64,000 nucleotides of DNA from Aggregatimonas sangjinii (GCF_005943945.1 NZ_CP040710.1:1313001-1377000); one strand, 5' to 3'; shown: positions 45,704-55,671, numbered from the stretch's first letter. The notes: generated from the letters alone by a model not told the origin. Program-made: numbers and translations.

Positions 45704-46834
45704 TTACCTTTTAGTCTTTAACTCGCTTGGCAAAATACCAAGTTGCTTTTTAACTGCACGGTTAAATGAAGACTTTGAATTAAAACCTGCATCCATAGCG
45801 ATGCTGAGCAAAGTATATTTTGAACTATTGGAATTTTGCAAAAGTAATTGCACTTCTTTTACTCTGTATTCATTTACAAAGTCATTAAATCGTTTATTAT
45901 AAATCTCATTTAGACTTTTTGAAATGAGATACGGTTTAATCTTCAACCGTTCTGAAACACTACGCAGTGAAAGTTCTTGGTCTTTAAATAACTTATCGTT
46001 TTCCATTGCATTTTCAAGCTGTCTAGATATATCCTTAAGTCGTTCGAATTCGTCAGGATGTATTCTAGTCTTGATAGTGAGCTTCGGGTCATTTCGTCTA
46101 GAAAAACCTTCTAATCCTATCCAATATGTTATAATAGCTATCCCTATAAAAAAAGGATAGTAATAAAATCGAGTAAAATAAAAATAAGAACCATTATTCA
46201 AAGATTTATAAATCACTAAATCAACCAAAAGAACAATCAAGACCAATGAAAAATAGACCAAAAATGATGTTATGATACGTTTTATCCAGGCGGGATCAGT
46301 TCTTTTGATTTCAATCTTTTCATTTACTGAATTCACTAGTTTTAGGGATTTGTAGGCATATCCGATTATTAAAATACTGGCCACTATATAAATGGTTGAA
46401 TTGTTCATCCATACTACGTAACCATAATATCCCAACCACGATAAGCTTTCTTTTGTACCGTCCCAATATATATTTTGAAGCCTTACAAAAACACTACAGC
46501 ATATTTGAACAATAACCGGAAGAAAATGTATCCAATCTTTCTTTTTAAACTTAAAATTAGGCTGTGTCCGTGCTTTTGTGTAAAAGTATATAAGTGCACC
46601 ATAGATCCAACTTATGTCTATCATCACGTAATACCAACTATCATAATACCCTAAACCAAACAACCTCATTATTTGAATAGAAAGACGATAAGACAGTAAA
46701 AGTAGAATCGTTGCTAATATTCTATTGGCCAACTTATTATGTTTAGTCGATTTAAGGAGGATAAATCCATAAATCATTCCTTGAATAGAGCCAATAGCGA
46801 GTAGAAGTATGATTACGATTGTTCCTATGTCCAT
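45704..46834 (-). CDS. Membrane-anchored AraC-family regulator
   Basis: A 376-residue protein. The first 240 residues carry about seven hydrophobic helices (for example IGTIVIILLLAIGSIQGMIYGFILL and VYFSLVLIVLLVDLVIY). After a linker, an AraC/XylS double helix-turn-helix occupies about 275-376 (LSLRSVSERLKIKPYLISKSLNE, FNDFVNEYRVKEVQLLL, TLLSIAMDAGFNSKSSFNRAVKKQLGILPSEL). This 7TM-like AraC architecture is common in Flavobacteria. It probably senses a membrane or periplasmic signal. The gene is very AT-rich (one 60-base line is only 22% GC). Its target is unknown; the hydrolase lipoprotein gene downstream is a candidate. Confidence 0.9.
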   Translation of the reverse strand: MDIGTIVIILLLAIGSIQGMIYGFILLKSTKHNKLANRILATILLLLSYRLSIQIMRLFGLGYYDSWYYVMIDISWIYGALIYFYTKARTQPNFKFKKKDWIHFLPVIVQICCSVFVRLQNIYWDGTKESLSWLGYYGYVVWMNNSTIYIVASILIIGYAYKSLKLVNSVNEKIEIKRTDPAWIKRIITSFLVYFSLVLIVLLVDLVIYKSLNNGSYFYFTRFYYYPFFIGIAIITYWIGLEGFSRRNDPKLTIKTRIHPDEFERLKDISRQLENAMENDKLFKDQELSLRSVSERLKIKPYLISKSLNEIYNKRFNDFVNEYRVKEVQLLLQNSNSSKYTLLSIAMDAGFNSKSSFNRAVKKQLGILPSELKTKR

Positions 46835-46920
46835 AATCCTTGAAATACTGAGTATTTTGTCCTTTTAAAAATGCCTATACGATTGTTTAGGTCTAATTAC
46901 CTACAATACCTACCATAAAT

Positions 46921-48366
46921 TTAGCCCTGTTGTAATTTATTTTGCAGTTCTTGCTTGAGTTTTTCCACCAGTTCGGGGTGTTTGTCAGCAACATTTTTGG
47001 TTTCTCTATCCTTAGTCGTATGGTCGTACAGTTCTACAAAGCCATCTTTATGAAGTGTCAAGCGATGTGTTGCCGTTCGTATGGTAGAGACGTCTTTATA
47101 ATAAGCTATGGCGGGATGCCCTTTCTTAGTCGGATTGTTCAATATATTTTTTAAAGATTCTCCCTGTGCGAACTTAGGAATCTCGACTCCCGTTAAATCG
47201 CAAAGCGTAGGAAAGATATCGAGTGTCTCGACCATGGCATCGGTTTTAGTGTCTTTTTGGTCCATTCCGGGATAACTGATGATCATTGGGGAATGTAGCG
47301 ACTCCTCGAATAGACTATGCTTTCCCCAAATGGCATGTTCCCCAAGATGCCATCCGTGATCGCCCCAAAGTACGACAATAGTGTTTTTGTCGGCTCCTGT
47401 GCGAGCCAACTCCGCCAAGATTTTTCCGACCTGAGCATCGGCGTAACTGATTGCGGCAGCATAATGGCGGCGTACCTCCTCGGCAAAGCTTTTATCCTCG
47501 TTAGGATCATTTCCCCAGCGGTTATACTGCTTAAATTCTCCTGAACCGTGCCAGGTCGTTCTTCCTTCCGGCTTTTGCGGATGTGGTATTGGCGGAAGTT
47601 CGACTCCTTCATACTGGTCAAAATACGATTTTGGCGCGCCGAAAGGCAAATGTGGTCTTATGATGCCAACGGCCAGAAAGAACGGTTTTTTATCGTTCAT
47701 GGAAAGTGCTCCCAGTTGAGCGACCGCCTCATTTGCAATCGCCCCGTCAGGGTAGATGGTATCATCTCCCTCAGTGGTCTGATAAACGTCCATCTCGCTG
47801 CTCTTGATTCGTGTTTCGCCATTTGCCAGACCATGCATTGCACCACGCGGATGCTCCCATTCCGAAACGGGCATCAAATGCTTATCCCATGCATTGGGCA
47901 TCTCTACAATAGAGCTGTCATTCCAATTTTCACCACCTCTTCCCCCTGGATGATGGGATACTTTTCCAACGGATACCGTTGTGTAGCCGTACGCTTTAAA
48001 CCACTCCGGCATGCTTGGGTCGATTTTTTCAGTGCCCTTCGCCAGTTCGTTCGCTCTCAGAAAAAGGGCATTGTTGCCGGCCGGTCCGTATTTGCCAGTC
48101 AACAATGTATAGCGCGATGGGCCGCAACTCGGCGCATTGACGAAATGTTTCTGGAAAGAGACCCCATTTTGGGCCAATTGATCAATATTCGAGGAACTTA
48201 TATAGGATGCGCCAAAACTTTTCAGCTCAGGGCGCAGGTCATCCACACAAATAAGCAGCACATTTGGCTTTTGTGCGGTTTCCGTCATTTCTTTTTTATT
48301 TTCTTTACAAGAAATGAAACTCCCGAATGCTAGTGCTATCAGCAATAGTAGTATTCCCTTTTTCAT
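46921..48366 (-). CDS. Sulfatase, iduronate-2-sulfatase-like lipoprotein (CGPSR motif)
   Basis: The frame opens at 48390, but the ATG at 48366 directly precedes [19 protein letters not shown], a lipoprotein signal, and is preferred. [22 protein letters not shown] provides the metal-site Asp pair. [18 protein letters not shown] carries the CxPSR cysteine for formylglycine. [24 protein letters not shown] resembles the sulfatase at 8.5 kb closely, so both belong to the same iduronate-2-sulfatase-like group. It stands alone, with an AT-rich regulator gene on one side and a MITE-like element on the other. Its link to the rhamnose locus is by function only. Confidence 0.93.
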   Translation of the reverse strand: MKKGILLLLIALAFGSFISCKENKKEMTETAQKPNVLLICVDDLRPELKSFGASYISSSNIDQLAQNGVSFQKHFVNAPSCGPSRYTLLTGKYGPAGNNALFLRANELAKGTEKIDPSMPEWFKAYGYTTVSVGKVSHHPGGRGGENWNDSSIVEMPNAWDKHLMPVSEWEHPRGAMHGLANGETRIKSSEMDVYQTTEGDDTIYPDGAIANEAVAQLGALSMNDKKPFFLAVGIIRPHLPFGAPKSYFDQYEGVELPPIPHPQKPEGRTTWHGSGEFKQYNRWGNDPNEDKSFAEEVRRHYAAAISYADAQVGKILAELARTGADKNTIVVLWGDHGWHLGEHAIWGKHSLFEESLHSPMIISYPGMDQKDTKTDAMVETLDIFPTLCDLTGVEIPKFAQGESLKNILNNPTKKGHPAIAYYKDVSTIRTATHRLTLHKDGFVELYDHTTKDRETKNVADKHPELVEKLKQELQNKLQQG

Positions 48367-48474
48367 ACGTGCTGTCTTCTTGGTTTCCATATCTTTTCCT
48401 TTTTCACGTCACTTGCGCCATCTCCTCAACTAATAATCATTTTGTGACTCGAGGTAAAATAGTACTTCAAAATC

Positions 48475-48639
48475 TAGAGACTGTTTGGAAATATGTCGTT
48501 AGAATTGTTATGATCTATTTTTGATGCATTATGAGGCAAAATTTTTGAGCATAGCAGCGCTACGGTCAAAAATTTTAACGAAATAAGGCGCAAAAAGAGG
48601 CTTTAAGAAAATAAGCGAGATATTTCCAAACAGTCTCTA
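48475..48639. mobile_element. MITE-like element with 20-bp perfect terminal inverted repeats
   Basis: TAGAGACTGTTTGGAAATAT at 48475-48494 is repeated inverted at 48620-48639. The outermost TA on each side could be a target duplication around ends GAGACTG/CAGTCTC, as in Tc1/IS630-type insertions. Inside, AAAATTTTTGA and TCAAAAATTTT form a second inverted pair around a short loop, so the 165 bp can fold into one long hairpin. There is no coding capacity; a transposase in trans would be needed. It lies between a sulfatase and a thioesterase gene. Confidence 0.6.
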
Positions 48640-49001
48640 AGTTACTTTTATTTTGTAAGCACGACATATTTAAAGGGCATTGAATTATCGATTGCGCATC
48701 GAATTAGTACGCGTGTATCCGCTGAAGCGGACGACTAGCAGCGGTATACGGATGGATATTGATCTTTGTTTCTCCAATCTTTCCTTTCAATTTGCATTAA
48801 GACAACGTCATTCTTGGTGATATATAGAATAAGTTAACTAGGATAGTAACTAGAAAAGTAAACGAATTTCGTGGGATGCGTTCCGTGAGCCTACAGTACT
48901 CTGGTAGATTTACATAAAGTCTAGGACTGGGCTCCATACTTTTTTTGTTCTGTATAGAAGCTGTACTTTTAATTCTTGATAGATCGACTAAAAGACTTGA
49001 A
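48640..49001. other. Non-coding stretch before the thioesterase gene
   Basis: About 360 bp without a gene. A CCGCTG...CAGCGG inverted pair near 48.72-48.75 kb may fold. No clear -7 element was found for the thioesterase. Confidence 0.35.
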
Positions 49002-49865
49002 ATGCATGTACTAGAAGATTTGATAGCCTTGTTGACCCTCAAGAAAGTGGACGATACCATTTATGAGGGAGAAAACTATCAGGCTCCTTGGGGTAGGGTT
49101 TTTGGAGGTCAGGTATTGGGGCAATCGCTGCACGCCGCTTACCAGACCGTTCCAGATGATCGTGTCGTACATTCCCTTCATGGCTATTTTATTCTGGGTG
49201 GGGATTTAAGATATCCGATACGTTATGAAGTAGATACCATTCGAAATGGAGGAAGTTTTACCACCAGACGTGTCGTGGCGAAGCAAAACGGAAAGGCCAT
49301 CTTCAATATGGCGGCATCCTTTCAGGTCAGGGCGGAAGGCGTGGATCATCAGATTCCCATGCCGAATCTGATTCCTCCGGAGAAGTTGACCACCAGCCTT
49401 GAACAGCTAGAGGAAATCAAAGAAACATTCCCCAGTGCATACCATCGCTTAAGAGCGATCCAACCCAAAGTATTCGATTTTAAACCGGTTGAAAAGTTTA
49501 CCGCGCAATTGGCGAAAAATGGGTCTCCTTTTTTCAATATTTGGCTTCGTACGGCAGAAAAGGCGCCGATAGATTTAAGGATGCAACATCAGTTGATGGC
49601 CTATGCCTCCGACTATAATTTGCTCACTACGGCAACCTTACCGCATCGCGAGAAGCTCAACAAGGGAAATACATTTTACGCCAGTCTGGACCATGCGATT
49701 TGGTTTCATCGGGATTTTGATATTCAAAACTGGTTGTTATATAGTATGGATAGTCCGAGCGCTTCGAATTCAAGGGGTTTCGCGAGAGGAAGTATTTTTG
49801 ATAGAAAAGGAATTTTGGTTGCTTCGGTAGCCCAAGAGGGGTTGATGCGGGAACAGGTCATTTAG
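49002..49865 (+). CDS. tesB: Acyl-CoA thioesterase II (TesB type)
   Basis: A double hot-dog thioesterase that hydrolyses acyl-CoA to free acid and CoA in the cytosol. The frame starts at 48945, but the ATG at 49002 gives the family's normal N-terminus (MHVLEDLIALLTLKKVDDTIYEGEN). GRVFGGQVLGQSLHAAYQTVPDDRVVHSLHGYFILGGD is the first hot-dog. FSAS-type strand blocks appear as FNMAASFQVRAEG, and YASDYNLLTTATLPH plus ASLDHAIWFHRDFDIQNWLLY gives the second hot-dog, with the catalytic Asp. The last residues SIFDRKGILVASVAQEGLMR are also typical. About 285 residues is the usual size. It is not linked to the sugar genes. Confidence 0.94.
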   Translation: MHVLEDLIALLTLKKVDDTIYEGENYQAPWGRVFGGQVLGQSLHAAYQTVPDDRVVHSLHGYFILGGDLRYPIRYEVDTIRNGGSFTTRRVVAKQNGKAIFNMAASFQVRAEGVDHQIPMPNLIPPEKLTTSLEQLEEIKETFPSAYHRLRAIQPKVFDFKPVEKFTAQLAKNGSPFFNIWLRTAEKAPIDLRMQHQLMAYASDYNLLTTATLPHREKLNKGNTFYASLDHAIWFHRDFDIQNWLLYSMDSPSASNSRGFARGSIFDRKGILVASVAQEGLMREQVI

Positions 49866-49898
49866 GAGATTGGTTACACTTTTGACACCGGAGTTGCC

Positions 49899-50936
49899 TT
49901 AGTCCTCTTCAGTACATTCGATAAGTATATGAATGACATCCTTGGCATTTTTATCATTACGTAGCTGAAATGCCTCTGCCACTCGCTCTAAAGGAAAAAC
50001 GTGCGTTATCATCTCCGATGTATTCAGTAAACCGTCTACAAACAATTCCATGCCTTTTTGAAAATAGTTCCGCATATCTATATCGCTACGGGGCTCTGTT
50101 GAATATATTTCCAATCGCTTCCGATGTACTTTGAAGAAGTCGACCGGTTTGTTGCAGATACCAATACAACCATACATCACTATCTTCCCCCCAAAGGCCG
50201 CAGCATCAATCGCATCGACCATTCCATCTCCGTCCAATAGACAAGGAATTACCACGTCAAAACCATCCGGAAACTCCTTCCGCAATACATCCATGGTGGG
50301 GGTATCCTCAGCCGGAATTTTATACACATGGGTAGCCCCATACTTTTTTGCCAACACCAAGTTTTTTTCATGCAGATCCGTAACCACTAAATTTTTGGGA
50401 CTGTAGAGCTTTATAATTTGGGTCATTACGAGACCGCTTACGCCCTGTCCGGTAATCAAAACATTGGTATTCGGTGATATGGACGATAAATCGGCGGCAT
50501 GAAGAATTCCTGGAAGTACTTCTAGCGTACTTATTTCCTTCATTGGAAACCATTTGGGGAGTACCTTGATGTTAAAGGGTTTACAGACGATATATTCGGC
50601 AAATGCTCCCCAAACATACCTACACGCCACTTTGTCCCCTTTTCTTATTCCAGTGACATTCGCTCCTGTTTTTTCGACAACACCGGCTACCTCATGTCCT
50701 AAACGCGTAGGCATTGACAAATATTCCGGTTTTCGGAGACCTCTGTATGTTTCAACATCCGACCCGCATATACCCACGAACGTTATTTTAATGAGCACCT
50801 CGTCATTCATAGGCTCCGGTATTTCGGCGTAGGCCATACCGATTTCATAGGGCGCGTGGAGTACGGCCACTCTTTGGGAATTGGGCGATTGTTGGGAAAC
50901 TAATTTAAGATTCGCTAATTGCATCTGACTGGCCAT
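49899..50936 (-). CDS. Zinc-dependent MDR alcohol/polyol dehydrogenase
   Basis: A 345-residue medium-chain dehydrogenase. GICGSD (Cys57) and GHE (His81, Glu82) bind the catalytic zinc. The Rossmann site appears as VLITGQGVSGLVMTQIIKLY. The usual four-cysteine structural-zinc loop is absent: after DKVACRYVWGAFAEY there is no CxxCxxC. Sorbitol- or threonine-dehydrogenase-like substrates are possible, but the missing loop places it in a less common subgroup. It is transcribed from a minus-strand promoter at 51.0 kb. Substrate unknown. Confidence 0.9.
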   Translation of the reverse strand: MASQMQLANLKLVSQQSPNSQRVAVLHAPYEIGMAYAEIPEPMNDEVLIKITFVGICGSDVETYRGLRKPEYLSMPTRLGHEVAGVVEKTGANVTGIRKGDKVACRYVWGAFAEYIVCKPFNIKVLPKWFPMKEISTLEVLPGILHAADLSSISPNTNVLITGQGVSGLVMTQIIKLYSPKNLVVTDLHEKNLVLAKKYGATHVYKIPAEDTPTMDVLRKEFPDGFDVVIPCLLDGDGMVDAIDAAAFGGKIVMYGCIGICNKPVDFFKVHRKRLEIYSTEPRSDIDMRNYFQKGMELFVDGLLNTSEMITHVFPLERVAEAFQLRNDKNAKDVIHILIECTEED

Positions 50937-51001
50937 AATTTGCTCATTTGATGACGACCATTTCTTTCATGTGATGGTCAATTATCTTTATTTAGGTAAA
51001 T

Positions 51002-51009
51002 CAAATATA
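51002..51009 (-). promoter_or_regulatory. -7 promoter element of the alcohol dehydrogenase gene
   Basis: TATATTTG on the minus strand, a perfect match to TAnnTTTG, giving a leader of about 60 nt. No clear -33 TTTG was found. Confidence 0.5.
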
Positions 51010-51291
51010 ACCATCTTGGGCCATATCGTTTACCGTACGAGGCGGCTAAAAAGAGTGGCTTGAATATTTCCCGCATCCTTGAGGCAAAAGCTTCGAAAGC
51101 CGGGGAAATGCGTTGAAGAAATAAAATTGAGATGTTCCCGTAGGGAAAGAAAAACGAGGTCTTACCTTATACGACATCATATTAAAATAGCCGTCGAGAC
51201 CCTAACATTTGTACTATTGTTTATTTCGTAATTCAAAAGAAAACAATCATGGTCTTTAGGAGACAATCCAAAATGCCCCATTCTTGCCATT

Positions 51292-51303
51292 TAGACCGGT
51301 CTA
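51292..51303. promoter_or_regulatory. 12-bp perfect palindrome upstream of the TonB receptor
   Basis: TAGACCGGTCTA lies about 75 bp upstream of the receptor's -7 element, between the divergent dehydrogenase and receptor genes. A dimeric regulator could bind it; the protein is unknown. Confidence 0.35.
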
Positions 51304-51376
51304 TCGGTTATAATCAAACAACTATTTCTATTAAAACATTAATATGTGTGAAGGGTGCGAATCAAAATAACCTACC

Positions 51377-51384
51377 TATATTTG
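51377..51384 (+). promoter_or_regulatory. -7 promoter element of the TonB-dependent receptor gene
   Basis: TATATTTG matches TAnnTTTG exactly. Transcription would start near 51391, so the GTG at 51355 cannot be the start codon and the ATG at 51406 is used, with a leader of about 15 nt. Confidence 0.55.
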
Positions 51385-51405
51385 CCTCCCCTAAAAATCT
51401 TATAT

Positions 51406-54222
51406 ATGCGAAATAATCTTGTCTTTCAAATTTTGGTTTTTTTTACAGCAGGTGTTACTTCTATCTTTTCTCAAATTACCCTGAGCGGTGAAGTGATCGA
51501 TTCAAATGGGGTTCCGCTTTCTGGAGCTCATATTGGTCTTGAACCCTCATCAAAGTTTGGTATTTCTGATATGGAAGGTCAATTTCAGATCGAAGGAGTC
51601 CCAGCCGGAGACTACATTTTAACCGTTTCCTATGTGGGTGTAAAAACCTATTCCGAAAGTGTAACCGTAGCAACGGAAGCCCTATCTTTTTCGATTAGCC
51701 TGGAAGATGACCCCCTAAATTTGCAAAATGTGGTTGTCACAGGGTCTTTCGATCCGCGCGAACAGTTGACATCGAGTACTTCGATAACGACCTTGAACTC
51801 CGAAAGAATACAAAAGTCATTTCCACGTGGTGCCGCCGATTTATTGCAGGCCATTCCAGGGACGTTTACAGACCCCTCCGCTGGGGAAGTCTTTACCAAA
51901 GTATATGCCCGCGGAATCTCCGCCTCTGCCGAAGATGACATGGGTTGGTACTATGTTTCGCTGCAGGAAGATGGTCTTCCGGTCAGTCTTGTTCAGCATT
52001 CATACTACAGTCCTGACATATTTCATCGAGTGGATATTACGACCGAAAAAGTAGAAGCGATTCGTGGTGGTAGCGCGGCAATTACCGCCTTGAACGGGCC
52101 TGGCGGTATTTATAATTTTATTTCAAAAGGACCTAGGGATAGTTTTGGTGGGGAAATTCAATTACAAGGTGGAGTGCAGGGAGAGGGCAACCCGATGTTT
52201 CGAGTTGACGGAACGGTCGGCGGTACGTTCGGGAACAATTGGTTTTATAACCTGGGCGGACATTACCGTAACGATGACGGTGCCCGAAACACCGATTTCA
52301 CCTTTAGCAAGGGCGGACAGCTCAAATTCAATCTCATGAAAAGACATGATAAGGGCTATGTCAAATTCTATGGCAAAATCCTTGATGATTTCACAAACCG
52401 ATATACGGGCGTTGCCGCTACCGATTGGAGCGACCCAAAGGCGGCGTTCGGCCAAGATTTTAATAGCACCGCCTTGATGATGCCGGCTTTTTCGGCCAAC
52501 GTACCTGATGGAAGACGGTTGGCCCAGGGAGCAACGAATAATTTCGACCCGTCCCAAGGTGTGCATGCCCAGGACCGTGCTTTCGGAATCGATGTCCTGC
52601 AGGAGCTGGGGGCCAATTGGTTGTTGCGTTTTAATCTCAAGCATTCCGACAAGAGTGCCAATTGGCAAACTGCGATTAGCAATGCCTTCGTCTCATTGAA
52701 CGATCCTTTGGCCTATTTCATCAGTGGGGCCCAATTTCCTATCGGGCAAGTGGTTTTTCGGGAGGCAGGATCAGGAACGGAAGTGGCACGATTGGACAAC
52801 AGTGGAATTTTGGCAGGGGAATCTTTTCAATACCTGAATGACGGTTCTTTACCCAACGACGCTATTATGGGAACGGCCTCGTGGTTAAAACAAAATCGGT
52901 CGGGTGAGTGGATGAATCAAATAACCTTACGTAAGACCTCTGCAAATCATGATTTGACCTTTGGATATTCTTCGGGATTTTCGGACACCTCTTTGTATAC
53001 CCAAGGGAGTTTTGGATACATAACTTATGAGCCCAATCCTCGAATGCTTCAAGTTACCCTTGAGAATCCAGATCAACCAGTCATCGCCTTATCGGATGCC
53101 AATGGATTAAGTAATTATGGAGGATTGTTTTTTGATAATTCCCGGGCGGAAGTAAGTCAGATAGCTTTCTTCGCCAATGATAGATGGAAGATACAAGACG
53201 AACTTCACCTCGATGTGGGATTGCGATATGAGACCATAGGACACCAAGGGAGCAAGGACCAAGCCGCTCCGTTCACGGGAGATGGCGGATTCGATGGTGA
53301 TCCAACCACTGCCTATGACAACGGTATTTTAGCACCGACAGGCGAGGTAGACGAGTTCGATTTCAATTACAATTACCTTTCCTATTCCGCGGCACTGAAT
53401 TATAAGTTTGCCGAGGAATCTGCGGTATTCGTTCGTTTCTCGTCAGGAAATAAGGCGCCGGAACTGAATTATTACTTTAATAACTTCTCAAACGTTCCGA
53501 TCAATCAAAAAGGGGAGGTACAACGAATAACTCAGGCAGAGCTCGGCTTAAAATACGGAAGCGCTGTGTTTTCCGCTACGGCAACCGCCTTTTGGAGTCG
53601 ACTAAAGAATATAGGAGTGGCCGACTTTGCATTTGATACCGAGAATGGAAATGTGTTCTATACCCCGGTACAATTGAATAACTCAAGGACCATAGGATTG
53701 GAATGGGAGACTGCCTATTCTCCTATCTCCAATCTGTCTTTTACGTTCAATGGTGTGCTGCAGAATCCCATCGCTACAACTTGGACGGTATATGACGCTG
53801 CGGGCTCTGTCGACACTGCCGACGACTCCACCGTTGACTATTCTGACAATACGTTACCATTCAACCCTAAACTAATGTTCAATCTAGGCATTGAATATGA
53901 AAAGGATAAACTGAACGGATTTGTCAGATGGCAATTTATGGGCGAGCGGGAAGGCAATGTAGCCAATGCATTTCAACTCCCGGCCTATGGTATTTTCAAT
54001 GCAGGAATCGGGTATGAGATTACGCGACATATTTCGGCGGACCTACTGGTAACTAATCTTTTCAATTCGGAAGGATTGGCGAATTTCTTCGGGGCTAATA
54101 CTTTCGGTGCAAGTGCCAATGGCGTTACTTCTGAATTCATTCAAACAAATCCCGATGCCAGTTTCGTAGTTGTCCCGGTCTTGCCTAGGGGAAGTCTGTT
54201 ACGATTAAGCTACACCTTTTAA
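51406..54222 (+). CDS. TonB-dependent receptor with carboxypeptidase-regulatory-like domain
   Basis: A 938-residue outer-membrane receptor with signal peptide (FFTAGVTSIFSQ). The first domain is the beta-sandwich ITLSGEVIDSNGVPLSGAHIGLEPSSKFGISDMEGQFQIEG. The plug follows (NVVVTGSFDPREQLTSSTSITTLN, AIRGGSAAITALNGPGGIYNFISKG), and then a barrel ending LPRGSLLRLSYTF. There is no SusD partner beside it, and the plug differs from SusC, so it is not a typical glycan importer. Ferric siderophore, cobalamin-like or other ligands are possible. It is divergent from the alcohol dehydrogenase, with the palindrome TAGACCGGTCTA between the two genes. Confidence 0.94.
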   Translation: MRNNLVFQILVFFTAGVTSIFSQITLSGEVIDSNGVPLSGAHIGLEPSSKFGISDMEGQFQIEGVPAGDYILTVSYVGVKTYSESVTVATEALSFSISLEDDPLNLQNVVVTGSFDPREQLTSSTSITTLNSERIQKSFPRGAADLLQAIPGTFTDPSAGEVFTKVYARGISASAEDDMGWYYVSLQEDGLPVSLVQHSYYSPDIFHRVDITTEKVEAIRGGSAAITALNGPGGIYNFISKGPRDSFGGEIQLQGGVQGEGNPMFRVDGTVGGTFGNNWFYNLGGHYRNDDGARNTDFTFSKGGQLKFNLMKRHDKGYVKFYGKILDDFTNRYTGVAATDWSDPKAAFGQDFNSTALMMPAFSANVPDGRRLAQGATNNFDPSQGVHAQDRAFGIDVLQELGANWLLRFNLKHSDKSANWQTAISNAFVSLNDPLAYFISGAQFPIGQVVFREAGSGTEVARLDNSGILAGESFQYLNDGSLPNDAIMGTASWLKQNRSGEWMNQITLRKTSANHDLTFGYSSGFSDTSLYTQGSFGYITYEPNPRMLQVTLENPDQPVIALSDANGLSNYGGLFFDNSRAEVSQIAFFANDRWKIQDELHLDVGLRYETIGHQGSKDQAAPFTGDGGFDGDPTTAYDNGILAPTGEVDEFDFNYNYLSYSAALNYKFAEESAVFVRFSSGNKAPELNYYFNNFSNVPINQKGEVQRITQAELGLKYGSAVFSATATAFWSRLKNIGVADFAFDTENGNVFYTPVQLNNSRTIGLEWETAYSPISNLSFTFNGVLQNPIATTWTVYDAAGSVDTADDSTVDYSDNTLPFNPKLMFNLGIEYEKDKLNGFVRWQFMGEREGNVANAFQLPAYGIFNAGIGYEITRHISADLLVTNLFNSEGLANFFGANTFGASANGVTSEFIQTNPDASFVVVPVLPRGSLLRLSYTF

Positions 54223-54276
54223 GTATAGTTTAAATCGAAGTATGAACAAATTTGTGATTTTAAGGACTTTTACCTT

Positions 54277-54774
54277 TTAGTCGACAACATCAAATTCATC
54301 GATAACAAAGAAATTCTTACTCGCCGCATCAATGGCGTAAACGCCACTTTCTACAGCATAGTCGATAAGATTTCCATCTACCTCGATTTGAAAACCTTTT
54401 TCGGTGGGCACCAATTCAAAGGTATCGGCCAATCGTTTCTTATAGCGTAGAATAATGCGCTTATTCAATGTACTATCGATTTCGCTGTTGATGGTAATCA
54501 TTTTCGAAACCAGAGCAGGCGATTCCATACGCTCGAAATTTTCTTTATTCTCTTTGCTTTGCTTGAACGTAGCCGAATAAATTCTGTTTTCCTGAGTAGT
54601 AATCGTATAGGGGATTTTCGTTCCATTACGGTCAAAATTCAGCGTTTGTACCGTAGTCGTGCTGAGAACTCCACCAACTTGTTCCTCTTGCGAAAATCCA
54701 ATTCCAATACCTAAAACCAAAAAGGTCGTTATAATAAAATTTGTAATCGTACTTTTATAAAGACTTGTTTTCAT
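54277..54774 (-). CDS. Secreted protein of unknown function
   Basis: The frame extends to 54903, but the ATG at 54774 starts MKTSLYKSTITNFIITTFLVLGIGIGFSQ, a good signal peptide, giving 165 residues. The mature part is predicted mostly beta (TTTVQTLNFDRNGTKIPYTITTQENRIYSATFKQ) and contains a Lys/Glu-rich stretch. No family is recognised. It is convergent with the TonB receptor and divergent from the HExxH protein. Confidence 0.78.
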   Translation of the reverse strand: MKTSLYKSTITNFIITTFLVLGIGIGFSQEEQVGGVLSTTTVQTLNFDRNGTKIPYTITTQENRIYSATFKQSKENKENFERMESPALVSKMITINSEIDSTLNKRIILRYKKRLADTFELVPTEKGFQIEVDGNLIDYAVESGVYAIDAASKNFFVIDEFDVVD

Positions 54775-54982
54775 ACTGTTTTTTTTAGTTAAGCGTTTGC
54801 TTTTGCAATACGTAATCATAAAATTAATCTGAAGTAGGATGTTTATTTTGCTCATTCCCGAATCATATTGACCCAATCTCTTTAGGAATTTGTTTGTTGA
54901 CACTTCCTACACTATATTAATCTTTATTTTCGATAACTTCAACGCATGATTGAAGGTCAACACCAATTTGCTTCATATCATA

Positions 54983-55609
54983 ATGGTCTCTTGGACAGCT
55001 AATCACTTCAAAATAGTTCTAATCGTAATTTTTTCCATGAAAATAACCACTGCGAATGCACAACATAAATATCCCGTGTCCATAGCCGAAGAAGCCAAAG
55101 TAGCCCTTTCTTATTATCCTGAACTCGATACGATTCCGATTACCTTCAAGTTCAAAAAGAAAATCAAGAAATCTACGATGCAGGCGCAACCTACCTTCGG
55201 TAGTTTTTTCAAGTCTAGAAAGAACAGGAGTTACGTTATTTTGATGAGCGAACGGTTTAAAATATCCGACACCGTTTATAAGACAGTGGATATGCCTAAA
55301 AATATTATGATCGGTTGGCTCGGTCATGAACTGGGGCATGTTATGGATTATCAGAACCGTACCAAGAGCAACCTTATCGGTTTCGGTCTCCAATATTTGT
55401 TTTCTGAAAAATACATCAAAGAAGCCGAGCGCTGTGCCGATACTTTTGCGGTTGCACACGGAATGGAAAAGTACATCTTGGAAACCAAGAATTTTATTTT
55501 AAATAATGCCAAGCTGTCGGAGAAATACAAATCCCGAATCAAGAAATACTACCTTTCCCCGGAGGAAATAATGCAGTTGGTTGAGGAACGGGATGCTGCT
55601 GTAAAATAG
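54983..55609 (+). CDS. Small exported protein with HELGH zinc-peptidase motif
   Basis: The ATG at 54983 is chosen because it starts a hydrophobic signal sequence (HFKIVLIVIFSMKITTANAQ); the upstream TTG at 54950 only adds polar residues. The 208-residue protein has GWLGHELGHVMDY, a HExxH zinc site (His115, Glu116, His119). About 30 residues later KEAERCADTFAVAHG supplies the likely third acidic ligand in the Ex2AD pattern of M48-like or minigluzincin peptidases. Whether it cleaves peptides is not known; several such proteins act on cell-wall or membrane substrates. It lies alone between unrelated genes. Confidence 0.83.
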   Translation: MVSWTANHFKIVLIVIFSMKITTANAQHKYPVSIAEEAKVALSYYPELDTIPITFKFKKKIKKSTMQAQPTFGSFFKSRKNRSYVILMSERFKISDTVYKTVDMPKNIMIGWLGHELGHVMDYQNRTKSNLIGFGLQYLFSEKYIKEAERCADTFAVAHGMEKYILETKNFILNNAKLSEKYKSRIKKYYLSPEEIMQLVEERDAAVK

Positions 55610-55671
55610 AAAAGTGGCGAGTAGCATCAGACGAACGCCTCCTTTGTTTACAGGAATTTGTATTCGGAATG

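Noticed and set aside
51050-51160. Possible second, degraded copy of the 48.5-kb MITE (shared GAGGCAAAA and a GAGAT(A/G)TTCC end)
   Set aside because: Similarity is short and no terminal inverted repeats could be found.
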